NCBI RefSeq assembly: GCF_014649015.1
Contig: NZ_BMSF01000026.1
Span: forward strand, 1-64,000
Source: Streptomyces narbonensis
Lineage (GTDB): Bacteria; Actinomycetota; Actinomycetes; Streptomycetales; Streptomycetaceae
Direction of reading: 5' to 3'
Length of the DNA stretch: 64,000 nt
The translations under genes were made by a program, and so were the position numbers. The notes below the pieces were generated by a model. It did not search any database. It worked only from the letters and a program-made list of their open reading frames with translations, and was not told where the DNA came from. Positions 25,144 to 33,015 of this stretch are shown one piece after another. Each line of letters starts with the position of its first letter. Within the stretch, counting starts at the first letter, position 1.

Positions 25144-26145
25144 ATGACGAACGACACCATGATCACCGTCCAGCAGACCGCCCGCCCCACCGGCTTCCCC
25201 ACGCCCGGACACTTCGCCTTCGTCGAGTCCCCCGTCCCGGCCCCGGAGCCGGGCACCGCCCTCGTCGAGAACGTCCTGTGGTCCGTCGACCCGTACCACC
25301 GCGAGGCGATGGACTCGGACGAGATCTGGACCCTGAACTCCCCCATGGAGGGCCGCACGCTGGGCCGCGTGCTCGACTCCCGCGACCCCGCCCTGCGCCC
25401 CGGCGACCTCGTCCTGCACCGCAAGGGCTGGCGCACCCACGCCCTGGTCTCGAAGGACGAGACGCGCCCGGTCCCGGACCTCGGCCCCGGTGTGCCTCTC
25501 GCCGCCCACCTGAGCCTGCTCGGCGGTACGGGCCTGTCGGCCTACGTGGGCCTGACCCGGATCGCGCGGCTCAAGCCCGGCGAGGACCTCTTCGTCTCCG
25601 CGGCGGCGGGCGGGGTGGGCACGGCGGCGGGCCGGCTCGCCCGGCTGCTGGGCGCGGGGCGGCTCGTGGGCAGCGCGGGCTCGGCGCGGAAGGTGGCGTA
25701 CCTGACGGAGCGGGTCGGTTTCGACGCGGCCTTCGACTACCACGACGGGCCGGTCGGCGAGCTGCTCGCGAAGGCGGCTCCGGCGGGGCTCGACGCGGTC
25801 CTGGACGGGGTGGGCGGCGAGCACCTGGAGGCCTCGATCGGCGCGCTGCGGCCGTTCGGCCGGATCGCCTGGGTCGGCGCGGTGGGCCAGTACCACTCGC
25901 TCTCCGCTCCGCCGGCCCCGCGCAACCTCTTCGACGTGGTCGGCAAGAGCATCCGGCTCGAAGGCTTCCTCGTCAGCAACCACACGGACGCCCTGGAGGA
26001 GCTGTACGAGCTCGCCGTCCCCCACCTGCGCAGCGGGGCGCTGCCCCTGGACGTGACGGTGGTGGAGGGCTTCGGGAACATCGTCGAGGCCTTCTTGGGG
26101 ATGCTGCGCGGCGAGAACCTCGGAAAGATGCTGGTCGCCGCCTAG
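25144..26145 (+). CDS. NADP-dependent medium-chain oxidoreductase (CurA/PTGR-like)
   Basis: A 333-aa zinc-free MDR enzyme of the leukotriene B4/prostaglandin reductase (CurA) branch, which reduces activated C=C double bonds with NADPH. Features: N-terminal GroES-like domain (SVDPYHREAMDSDE), GGTGLSAYVGLTRIARLKPG, the Rossmann loop SAAAGGVGTAAGRLARLLGA (about 154-173), DAVLDGVGGEHLEASIGALR and the LVSNHTD segment near the end. No cysteine/histidine zinc ligands are present. It is the likely target of the divergent LysR regulator. Its TAG stop codon is the start of a long intergenic hairpin. Confidence 0.88.
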   Translation: MTNDTMITVQQTARPTGFPTPGHFAFVESPVPAPEPGTALVENVLWSVDPYHREAMDSDEIWTLNSPMEGRTLGRVLDSRDPALRPGDLVLHRKGWRTHALVSKDETRPVPDLGPGVPLAAHLSLLGGTGLSAYVGLTRIARLKPGEDLFVSAAAGGVGTAAGRLARLLGAGRLVGSAGSARKVAYLTERVGFDAAFDYHDGPVGELLAKAAPAGLDAVLDGVGGEHLEASIGALRPFGRIAWVGAVGQYHSLSAPPAPRNLFDVVGKSIRLEGFLVSNHTDALEELYELAVPHLRSGALPLDVTVVEGFGNIVEAFLGMLRGENLGKMLVAA

Positions 26146-26210
26146 GTCCTGTCGTCAAACTCCCGCCTGCCCTGCGGGCGGACGACGGGAGTTCGACGAC
26201 AGGACCTAGG
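26141..26210. repeat. Long hairpin repeat containing the stop codon of the oxidoreductase
   Basis: Twenty-five-base arms (26141-26165 and 26186-26210) match with one mismatch; a smaller stem lies in the loop. The left arm begins with CCTAGG, which includes the TAG stop at 26143-26145. The right end continues into CCTAGGGGGTGTCTT, found again at 62186. It doubles as a terminator. Confidence 0.8.
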
Positions 26211-26240
26211 GGGTGTCTTCGGGAAACCGAGCCCGACATC

Positions 26241-26267
26241 CCTACCTAGTTTGCATTCCTACCTAGC
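26241..26267. promoter_or_regulatory. Direct repeats at the padR promoter
   Basis: CCTACCTAG occurs at 26241-26249 and again at 26259-26267, 18 bp apart, just before the padR start. The placement fits an autoregulatory operator. Confidence 0.45.
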
Positions 26268-26285
26268 TGGTGCTCCAATACACCC

Positions 26286-26627
26286 ATGGCCGCAGACCGC
26301 AGATCCAGCTGGCTCAAGGGAGTCCTCGACCTGCTCGTCCTCTCCCGCCTGACCGACGGCGAGAGCTACGGGTACGAGATCGCCAAGGCACTCGCCGAGG
26401 CGGGGCTCGGCGAGATCAAGGGCGGGACGCTCTATCCCGTGCTGAACCGCCTGGAGGAAGCCGGTCTGGTGGAGGCCGAGTTCCGCGCCGCCGAGCGCGG
26501 GCCGGGCCGCCGCTACTACCGGCTCACCGAGCGGGGGCGCGAGCACCTCGCCACCGAGAGCCGCGACTGGCTGCGCTTCCACCGCGCCGTCGAGACCACG
26601 CTGCACCCAGGGGGAAGAACGACATGA
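26286..26627 (+). CDS. PadR-family transcriptional regulator
   Basis: A 113-aa winged-helix protein: KGVLDLLVLSRLTDGESYGY, then LGEIKGGTLYPVLNRLEEAG recognition helix and wing GPGRRYYRLTERGREHLATE. The short C-terminal helix marks it as a small (class s2-like) PadR. These usually repress their own operon, which encodes a membrane protein. Its stop overlaps the next start by ATGA, so the two are translationally coupled. Confidence 0.92.
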   Translation: MAADRRSSWLKGVLDLLVLSRLTDGESYGYEIAKALAEAGLGEIKGGTLYPVLNRLEEAGLVEAEFRAAERGPGRRYYRLTERGREHLATESRDWLRFHRAVETTLHPGGRTT

Positions 26628-27370
26628 GCACCACCAAGGACGCCGAGCGGTACTTCACCGAGCTGACCGAGGCCCTGCGAACCGCGGGCGTGCCCGAGGA
26701 GCAGATCACCGCCACGGTCGAGGACCTCCGCGGACACCTCACCGAGACCGGAGCGCACCCGGAGGAGGAGTTCGGCCCGGCCGCCGCCTTCGCGGCGGGC
26801 CTCGGCGGGCTCGCCCCGCGGCCCGCCGAGCCGGACGAGCAGGCGGAGAACTGGACCTGGACGGCCGACATCTTCAACGACGTCCGGATGCTCACCGTCC
26901 ACGGCGACGAGGGCTGGGAGGTGGAGTCCCTGGACTCGCTCGGCCGGTTCGTCTGCCGCCGCTCCACGACGGCGGCACTGCGGTGGGAGTACCGCCGCGA
27001 GGTCGTCACCGGCCGGCGCCGGACGAAGGTCCTGGCCGAGCTGGAGCCCGAGGGCTGGGAGCTGTGCGGCGAATGGATGGTGTACGGCTACTTCAAGCGG
27101 CCCCGCGCGGCGACGGCGGGCCCCGCCGGCGCCCTGGAGGCCCCGCCCGCCACCCCGCTCAAGCAGCTGTTCCTGAGCCGCCGCGGCAAGCTGGCGCTCG
27201 CGGTGTGGCTCGTGGTGGTCGGCTCCGCCGCCGCGGCCTGCTTCATCGGGGTGCTCGGCACGGGCGGGCTCGCGATCACGATCGCCCTCGTCTCGATGTT
27301 CTCGTCCTTGGTCACGTCCCACCTGGAGACGACCAAGGGCCGCGAGGAGCAGCGCCGCCCCACGCCCTGA
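26624..27370 (+). CDS. HAAS-domain membrane protein, partner of PadR
   Basis: A 248-aa protein starting inside the padR stop codon. Residues 1-60 are the helical HAAS-type segment often encoded after padR (YFTELTEALRTAGVPEEQIT, VEDLRGHLTETGAHPEEEFG). The middle (about 80-160) is a soluble domain with several Trp/Tyr (WEVESLDSLGRFVC, LEPEGWELCGEWMVYGYF) and two membrane helices follow (LALAVWLVVVGSAAAACFIG and GLAITIALVSMFSSLV). No enzyme motif is seen; such pairs are thought to respond to envelope or drug stress. Confidence 0.8.
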   Translation: MSTTKDAERYFTELTEALRTAGVPEEQITATVEDLRGHLTETGAHPEEEFGPAAAFAAGLGGLAPRPAEPDEQAENWTWTADIFNDVRMLTVHGDEGWEVESLDSLGRFVCRRSTTAALRWEYRREVVTGRRRTKVLAELEPEGWELCGEWMVYGYFKRPRAATAGPAGALEAPPATPLKQLFLSRRGKLALAVWLVVVGSAAAACFIGVLGTGGLAITIALVSMFSSLVTSHLETTKGREEQRRPTP

Positions 27371-27377
27371 CCCTCGC

Positions 27378-27914
27378 TCACATCACGTCGCCGTCGCGCC
27401 AGTCGAAGACCAGCGGCGCGGCGGCCCCGGGCAGCTCCCGCCCGCCCGCCGCCCGCAGGAAGACCGACCCCTCCTCGTCCGCGAGCCGGACGATCCCCCG
27501 GGGAGCGAGGACCTCGATCCGCCCCTCCCAGACCCGCCAGCCGCGGGCCCGGTAGAGCGCGGCCCCCTCGTCCGAGGCGCTGAGCGCCCCGAAGGCGTAC
27601 GTGCCGTCGATGACCCGCTCCAGCCCGGCCATCACGGCCCCGCCGAGCCCCCGCCGCCTGAGGTCGCCCCGGACGGCGACCCCCTCGACGTACCCGATCC
27701 GGTACGAACGCCCCTCGTGGAGCACCCGCCGCAGGACGACGGCGCCGTGCGCGGCGATGCCCCGCCCGTCCTCGATCCAGGCGTGGACGCCACCGAGGGT
27801 GTGGTCCCAGTCCTCGTCGGCGAAGTCGCCGTCGAAGGCGGAGTCCAGCATCTCGCGGACGGAACGGAGCCGGCCGGCCCCGAGCTCGTGGGTGGGCGCG
27901 ATCCTCAAGGTCAT
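27378..27914 (-). CDS. Aminoglycoside 2'-N-acetyltransferase (AAC(2')-I) family protein
   Basis: A 178-aa GNAT-fold enzyme from an ATG with GGGAGG upstream. It lines up along its length with AAC(2')-I of mycobacteria as I remember it: AFDGDFADEDWDHTLGGVHA (26-45), IAAHGAVVLRR, GYVEGVAVRGDLRRRGLGGA (acetyl-CoA loop, 74-93), YAFGALSASDEGAALYRARG, WEGRIEVLAPRG, GSVFL and the C-terminal DWRDGDV. These enzymes acetylate the 2'-amino group of aminoglycosides such as gentamicin and tobramycin. The final Trp of the mycobacterial enzyme is Met here. Activity is therefore probable but untested. Confidence 0.85.
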   Translation of the reverse strand: MTLRIAPTHELGAGRLRSVREMLDSAFDGDFADEDWDHTLGGVHAWIEDGRGIAAHGAVVLRRVLHEGRSYRIGYVEGVAVRGDLRRRGLGGAVMAGLERVIDGTYAFGALSASDEGAALYRARGWRVWEGRIEVLAPRGIVRLADEEGSVFLRAAGGRELPGAAAPLVFDWRDGDVM

Positions 27915-27956
27915 GGGCTCACCCTCCCACAACCTCACCTAACCCTTTAAAAGCCA

Positions 27957-27985
27957 TTGACAGGTTATCCCGAGCCTGATTGGGT
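27957..27985 (+). promoter_or_regulatory. Promoter of the alpha/beta hydrolase, among TAACC motifs
   Basis: TTGACA (27957-27962), 17 nt, TTGGGT (27980-27985). The spacer and flanks contain TAACC/GGTTA four times (about 27940, 27965, 27992, 28017), the outermost pair inverted, which looks like an operator for an unknown regulator. Confidence 0.5.
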
Positions 27986-28025
27986 CAAGCCGTAACCAGT
28001 CACGCGCATGTAAGGGGTTAGAGGG

Positions 28026-28907
28026 ATGACCGTGCTGCCGATCCACCACCGCACCGCCACCGTCCGCGGCCACGAGATCGCCTACCGCGAGGCCGGCCCG
28101 GCCGGCGCGCCCGTCCTGCTCCTGCTGCACGGCTTCCCCACCAGCTCGCACATGTTCCGCGACCTGATCCCGCTGCTCGCCGACGACTACCGGCTGATCG
28201 CCCCCGACCACCTGGGCTTCGGCCGCAGCGCGGCCCCCTCGGCAGCCGACTTCGACTACACCTTCGCCGAGCTTGCGGCGCTCACCGACGAGTTCACCCA
28301 GGCCCTGGGCCTCGACCGGTACGCCCTCTACGTCCAGGACTACGGCTCCCCCATCGGCCTGCGCCTCGCCCTCGCCCACCCCGAGCGCGTCACCGCGATC
28401 ATCAGCCAGAACGGCAACGCCTACGAGGAGGGCCTCGGCGCCGAGGCCTGGGCCCCGGTCCTCGCTCTCATCGAGAACCGCACCCCCGAGACCGAGGAGC
28501 CGGTCCGCGCCATCCGCTCCCTCGACGGCATCAGGTGGCAGTACGAGACCGGCGTCCCCGCCGAGTACCGCGACCTGCTCAGCCCCGACGCCTGGCACCA
28601 CGACGCCACGCTCATGGCCCGCGACGGCCAGGACGAGATCCAGCTCGGCCTGATCGCCGACTACGGCTCCAACTTCGCCCTCTACCCCGCCTTCCAGAAG
28701 TACTTCCGCACCTCCCGGGTCCCCCTCCTCGCCGTCTGGGGCGAGGGCGACCAGGTCTTCGTCCCGGCGGGCGCCGAAGCCTTCCTCCGCGACCTCCCGG
28801 ACGCGGAGATCCACCTCCTCCCCACGGGCCACTTCGCCCTGGAGACCCACGCGCCGGCGATAGCGGACCTCATCGGCGACTTCCTGAAGCGCCGCGCCGG
28901 GGAATGA
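28026..28907 (+). CDS. Alpha/beta hydrolase, haloalkane dehalogenase/epoxide hydrolase-like
   Basis: A 293-aa hydrolase. Oxyanion HGFPTSS (35-41), nucleophile elbow YVQDYGSPIG with Asp105 rather than Ser, and the general-base His269 in PTGHFALE. An Asp nucleophile in VQD(Y/W)G is typical of haloalkane dehalogenases and epoxide hydrolases, not esterases. The cap region (about 135-215) contains WHHDATLMARDGQDE. Leaving-group-stabilising residues cannot be assigned, so the substrate is open. It is divergent from the AAC(2')-like gene across a spacer with repeated TAACC motifs. Confidence 0.85.
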   Translation: MTVLPIHHRTATVRGHEIAYREAGPAGAPVLLLLHGFPTSSHMFRDLIPLLADDYRLIAPDHLGFGRSAAPSAADFDYTFAELAALTDEFTQALGLDRYALYVQDYGSPIGLRLALAHPERVTAIISQNGNAYEEGLGAEAWAPVLALIENRTPETEEPVRAIRSLDGIRWQYETGVPAEYRDLLSPDAWHHDATLMARDGQDEIQLGLIADYGSNFALYPAFQKYFRTSRVPLLAVWGEGDQVFVPAGAEAFLRDLPDAEIHLLPTGHFALETHAPAIADLIGDFLKRRAGE

Positions 28908-28909
28908 GA

Positions 28910-28951
28910 ACCGCCCCCGTCCTCAGTTGGGGGACCGAGGAGGGGGGCGGT
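28910..28951. terminator. Terminator between the hydrolase and pruA
   Basis: ACCGCCCCC (28910-28918) pairs with GGGGGCGGT (28943-28951), starting 3 nt after the hydrolase stop. A second small hairpin (GGGCCTC/GAGGCCC) follows before the pruA stop. Confidence 0.65.
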
Positions 28952-28987
28952 GTCAGGGGGTGGGCCTCAGGGAGGCCCGGAGGGGCA

Positions 28988-30619
28988 TCAGCCCATGTGC
29001 GGGTAGCCGTACTCGGTCGGCGGGACCAGCGTCTCCTTGATGGCGCGGGTCAGCGTCCAGCGCATCAGGTTCTGCGGGGCGCCGGCCTTGTCGTTCGTAC
29101 CCGAGGCGCGGCCGCCGCCGAAGGGCTGCTGGCCGACGACGGCGCCGGTCGACTTGTCGTTGATGTAGAAGTTGCCCGCGGCGAAGCGGAGCTTCTCCAT
29201 CGTGTACGCGGCGGCCGCGCGGTCGCCGGAGATGACCGAGCCGGTGAGGGCGTAGTCCGAGACCGACTCCATCTGGGTCAGCATCTCGTCGTACTTCTCG
29301 TCCTCGTACACGTGGATCGCGAGGATCGGGCCGAAGTACTCGGCCTTGAAGACCTCGTTCTCCGGGTCGGTGCACGCGATGACGGTCGGGCGGACGAAGT
29401 AGCCCACCGAGTCGTCGTAGGTGCCACCGGCGACGATCGTGCAGGTCGGGTCGGCCGCGGCACGGTCGATCGCGGCCTTGTTCTTGGCGAACGAGCGCTC
29501 GTCGATGACGGCGCCGATGAAGTTCGACAGGTCGGTGACGTCACCCATGGTGATGCCGTCGACCTCGGCCGCGAACTCCTCCTTGAAGCCGTCGTTCCAG
29601 ATGGAGGCCGGGACGTAGGCGCGCGAGGACGCGGAGCACTTCTGGCCCTGGAACTCGAAGGAGCCACGGGTCAGCGCGGTCTTCAGGATGGCGCGGTCGG
29701 CGCTCGGGTGGGCGACGACGAAGTCCTTGCCACCGGTCTCGCCGACGATCCGCGGGTACGAGCGGTACTTCTCGATGTTCGTACCGACCGTCTTCCACAG
29801 GTGCTGGAAGGTCTTGGTCGAGCCGGTGAAGTGGATGCCGGCCAGGTCGGGGTGGTTCAGGGCCACCTCGGAGACGGCGATGCCGTCGCCGGTCACCAGG
29901 TTGATGACACCCTTCGGCAGGCCGGCCTCCTCCAGGAGCTCCATGAGGAGCACGGCGGAGTGGGTCTGCGTCGGGGACGGCTTCCAGACCACCACGTTGC
30001 CCATGAGGGCGGGGGCGGTGGGCAGGTTGCCCGCGATGGCCGTGAAGTTGAACGGCGTGATCGCGTAGACGAAGCCCTCCAGCGGGCGGTGGTCCAGACG
30101 GTTCCACACACCCGGGGAGTTGGCCGGCGGCTGCTCGGCCAGGATCTGGCGGGCGTACGCCACGTTGAAGCGCCAGAAGTCGACGAGCTCGCACGGGGTG
30201 TCGATCTCGGCCTGCTGGGCGGTCTTCGACTGGCCGAGCATCGTGGACGCGGCCAGCGTCTCGCGCCAGGGGCCGGCGAGCAGCTCGGCGGCGCGCAGGA
30301 TGATCGCGGCGCGGTCGTCGAAGGCCATCGCGCGCCAGGCCGGGGCCGCGGCGAGGGCGGCGTCGACGGCGTCCTGGGCGTCCTGGGTGGTGGCGCCGCG
30401 GAAGGTGCCGATGACGGCCTTGTGGTTGTGCGGCTGGACGACCTTGAACTCCTCGCCGCCGCCGAGGCGCTTCACGCCGCCGATGGTCATCGGCAGCTCG
30501 CGCGGGTTCTCGGCCAGCTCCTTGAGCTTGGTCTCCAGACGGGAGCGCTCGGGGGAGCCGGGGGCGTAGCTGTGCACCGGCTCGTTGACCGGAGCGGGGA
30601 CCTGGGTGACAGCGTCCAT
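28988..30619 (-). CDS. pruA: L-glutamate gamma-semialdehyde (1-pyrroline-5-carboxylate) dehydrogenase
   Basis: A 543-aa NAD-dependent aldehyde dehydrogenase for the second step of proline catabolism, giving glutamate. It has the ALDH4 (stand-alone, eukaryote-like) signature: ITPFNFTAIAGNLPTAPALM (188-207), GSTKTF, IVGETGGKDFV with the catalytic Glu294, and FEFQGQKCSA with the nucleophile Cys328, plus the GNFYINDKSTGAVVGQQPFG segment near 480. Length equals ALDH4A1-type enzymes. The proline dehydrogenase gene lies 33 nt upstream on the same strand, forming a two-gene operon. Confidence 0.96.
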   Translation of the reverse strand: MDAVTQVPAPVNEPVHSYAPGSPERSRLETKLKELAENPRELPMTIGGVKRLGGGEEFKVVQPHNHKAVIGTFRGATTQDAQDAVDAALAAAPAWRAMAFDDRAAIILRAAELLAGPWRETLAASTMLGQSKTAQQAEIDTPCELVDFWRFNVAYARQILAEQPPANSPGVWNRLDHRPLEGFVYAITPFNFTAIAGNLPTAPALMGNVVVWKPSPTQTHSAVLLMELLEEAGLPKGVINLVTGDGIAVSEVALNHPDLAGIHFTGSTKTFQHLWKTVGTNIEKYRSYPRIVGETGGKDFVVAHPSADRAILKTALTRGSFEFQGQKCSASSRAYVPASIWNDGFKEEFAAEVDGITMGDVTDLSNFIGAVIDERSFAKNKAAIDRAAADPTCTIVAGGTYDDSVGYFVRPTVIACTDPENEVFKAEYFGPILAIHVYEDEKYDEMLTQMESVSDYALTGSVISGDRAAAAYTMEKLRFAAGNFYINDKSTGAVVGQQPFGGGRASGTNDKAGAPQNLMRWTLTRAIKETLVPPTEYGYPHMG

Positions 30620-30652
30620 GAGTCTCGATACTCCTTGTGAGAGGTGGGGGGC

Positions 30653-31579
30653 TCAGCCCTTGGTGAGGATGGAGCGGACGAAGAAGAGGAGGTTGGCCGG
30701 CTTCTCCGCGAGACGGCGCATGAAGTAGCCGTACCAGTCGGTGCCGTACGCGGTGTAGACACGCATGCGGTGGCCCTCGGCGGCGAGACGGTTCTGCTCC
30801 TCGCTGCGGATGCCGTACAGCATCTGGAACTCGTACTCGTCCAGCTTGCGGCCGGCGCGGCGGGCCAGCTCCTGGCCGATGGAGATCAGGCGCGGGTCGT
30901 GGGAACCGATCATCGGGTAGCCCTCGCCGTCCATCAGGATCTTCATGATCCGGACGTACGCCTTGTCGATCTCGGGCTTGTCCTGGATGGCGACGGAGGC
31001 GGGCTCCTTGTAGGCGCCCTTCACGATCCGGACGCGGGAGCCGTTCTCGGCGAGGCGGCGGGCGTCGTCCTCGGTGCGGAAGAGGTACGCCTGGATGACG
31101 CAGCCGGTCTGCGGGAAGCTCTTCCGCAGCTCCTCGTGGATGGCAAACATCGAGTCGAGGGTGGTGTGGTCCTCGGCGTCCAGGGTGACCGTGGTGCCGA
31201 TCTCGGCGGCGGCCTCGACGACGGGCCGGACGTTCGCGAGAGCGAGCTCGTGGCCGTTCTCCAGCGACTGCCCGAACATCGACAGCTTGACGGACATCTC
31301 GGCGCGGGCGCCGAGGCCCAGCTCCTTGAGGCGGCCGATGAGCTCCAGATAGGCGTCCCGGGCGGCGTACGACTGCTCGACGGTGGTGATGTCCTCACCG
31401 ACGACGTCGAGGGTGACCTCCAGGCCGCGGTCCGTCAGCTCCTGCACGATCGGGACGACGTCGCCGACCGTCTCACCGGCGATGAAGCGGGCGACGACCT
31501 GCTTGGTCCCGGGCGCGGCCGAGACGAGACGGCGCATCTTGTCGCTGCGCGACGCGGCGAGAATCACGGGACCCAGCAC
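30653..31579 (-). CDS. Proline dehydrogenase (single-domain, FAD)
   Basis: A 308-aa enzyme from a GTG with GGAGGT upstream, oxidising proline to 1-pyrroline-5-carboxylate and passing electrons to the quinone pool. The beta/alpha barrel motifs of monofunctional PRODH are present: LGARAEMSVKLSMFGQ, VTLDAEDHTTLDSMF, VIQAYLFRTEDDARR, RIVKGAYKEPASVA and the C-terminal EFQMLYGIRSEEQNRLAAEG with YTAYGTDWYGYFMRRLAEKP that binds substrate and flavin. It precedes pruA, and the divergent PucR regulator is the likely activator. Confidence 0.94.
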   Translation of the reverse strand: MLGPVILAASRSDKMRRLVSAAPGTKQVVARFIAGETVGDVVPIVQELTDRGLEVTLDVVGEDITTVEQSYAARDAYLELIGRLKELGLGARAEMSVKLSMFGQSLENGHELALANVRPVVEAAAEIGTTVTLDAEDHTTLDSMFAIHEELRKSFPQTGCVIQAYLFRTEDDARRLAENGSRVRIVKGAYKEPASVAIQDKPEIDKAYVRIMKILMDGEGYPMIGSHDPRLISIGQELARRAGRKLDEYEFQMLYGIRSEEQNRLAAEGHRMRVYTAYGTDWYGYFMRRLAEKPANLLFFVRSILTKG

Positions 31580-31764
31580 GGGGCACCTCCAGAGAGCACA
31601 GGGTGACGAAGGGTGCTCTACCCGATCTTTCGTAAGAAAACGGGAACAGCACGGAGAACCACCGTGAAACCTATGGATCGCTCCGATCCTCTGCCATCGA
31701 CAGCTGTCACGCATCCGTGCGCGGCACCTCATACACATGTCTGAAGGGGTGCGAGAATGACGCT

Positions 31765-32877
31765 GTGAAGGGCGATTACCAAGAACTGGTCGACGAGATC
31801 TCCGCGCTGCTCGGCGCCCCGGCGACACTGGAGAACCGCGACTTCGGGCTGATCGCCTTCGGGGCCCACGACAGCGACGACGACACCGCGATGGACCCGG
31901 TCCGGACGCGGTCGATCCTGACCAGGAAGTCGACCCCGGCGGTCCGCGCCTGGTTCGAGGGCTTCGGCATCACGCGCGCGACGGGCCCGGTCCGCATCCC
32001 GGCCGCCCCGGACGCCGGGGTGTTCCGGGACCGGATCTGCCTTCCCGTACGCCACCGGGGCGTCGTCCTCGGATACGTCTGGCTGCTGGACGCCGAGCCC
32101 GGACCGACGCCCGCCCAGCTCGCGGCAGCGATGGAGGTCGCCACCCGGATCGGCGGGCTCCTCGCCGACGAGGAGCGCGCGGACGCCGACCTCTCCCGCG
32201 AGTTCGTCGCGGTCCTCACCGCCGGGCGCGGCTGGCAGAGCGACATGGCCGTCGCGGCGCTCCGGGCGGCCCTGGGCCCGAGCGCGGACGGGCTGCACAC
32301 CGTCGTCTGCGTGACCCCCTGGCAGGGCGACGCCCCCGCGATCCGGGCGGTACCCGGCGCGGCGGCGGTCGCCACCCTCCCGGAGGCCGAGTCCCTCGCC
32401 GTGCTCGTACGGCTGCGCACGGCGGAGGACCTGGCCCCCGCCCACACGGCCGCGGAGCGGCTGCGCGGTGCCGTGCCGGCCGGCATCGCGAGCCCCCGCC
32501 GCGGTCTCACGGAGCTCCCGGCGGCCTGGCGCGAAGCCAGTACGGCGGCCCGCGCCGCCACGGCGCAGCCGACGCTCGGTCCCGTCGCGGAGTGGTCCGG
32601 GATCGGCCCGTACCGCCTGCTCGCCGCGCTCTACCACCCCGAGATCGACCCCGCCGTCGCGCCGCTGCTCGCCCCCGCCCACAGCGAACTGGCCCGTACC
32701 GCCGAGGTGTTCCTCGACAACGCGGGCCAGGCGGGCCGCACGGCGGCGGCCCTGGGCATCCACCGGCAGACCCTCTACTACCGGCTGTCCCGGGTCGAAC
32801 AGCTCACGGGACTGGACCTGGACGACGGCGAGGACCGCCTCCTGCTCCACATGTCGCTGAAGTCCGCCAAGCTCTAG
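31765..32877 (+). CDS. PucR-family regulator of proline catabolism
   Basis: A 370-aa protein, N-terminal half an effector region (DFGLIAFGAHDSDDD, RICLPVRHRGVVLGYVWLLD) and the C-terminal PucR helix-turn-helix (about 310-365): AEVFLDNAGQAGRTAAALGI, HRQTLYYRLSRVEQLTGLDL. Divergent from the proline dehydrogenase/pruA operon, as the PruR-type activators are in other actinobacteria, so a role in proline-responsive control is inferred. The GTG start has no strong ribosome site. Its TAG stop begins an intergenic repeat. Confidence 0.85.
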   Translation: MKGDYQELVDEISALLGAPATLENRDFGLIAFGAHDSDDDTAMDPVRTRSILTRKSTPAVRAWFEGFGITRATGPVRIPAAPDAGVFRDRICLPVRHRGVVLGYVWLLDAEPGPTPAQLAAAMEVATRIGGLLADEERADADLSREFVAVLTAGRGWQSDMAVAALRAALGPSADGLHTVVCVTPWQGDAPAIRAVPGAAAVATLPEAESLAVLVRLRTAEDLAPAHTAAERLRGAVPAGIASPRRGLTELPAAWREASTAARAATAQPTLGPVAEWSGIGPYRLLAALYHPEIDPAVAPLLAPAHSELARTAEVFLDNAGQAGRTAAALGIHRQTLYYRLSRVEQLTGLDLDDGEDRLLLHMSLKSAKL

Positions 32878-32902
32878 GCCCTGATCCGCCGGACAGGCCC
32901 TA
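32875..32902. repeat. Stop-codon-linked intergenic repeat, copy 2
   Basis: The TAG stop of the PucR gene opens the repeat; the following CCTGATCCGCCGGACAGGCC (32880-32899) is identical to 62166-62185 and nearly so to 21231-21250. A direct AGGCCCT pair flanks it. Confidence 0.75.
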
Positions 32903-33015
32903 AGCCTCCGGACTGACGTCCCCTCAGGGTCATGTCGGGGTCGCCCCCGATAGCCGGGCGCCCCCGGCCGCCCTACCGTCGTCCTTGTACGACCGGGAGA
33001 GAGTGAGGGGGCGTC

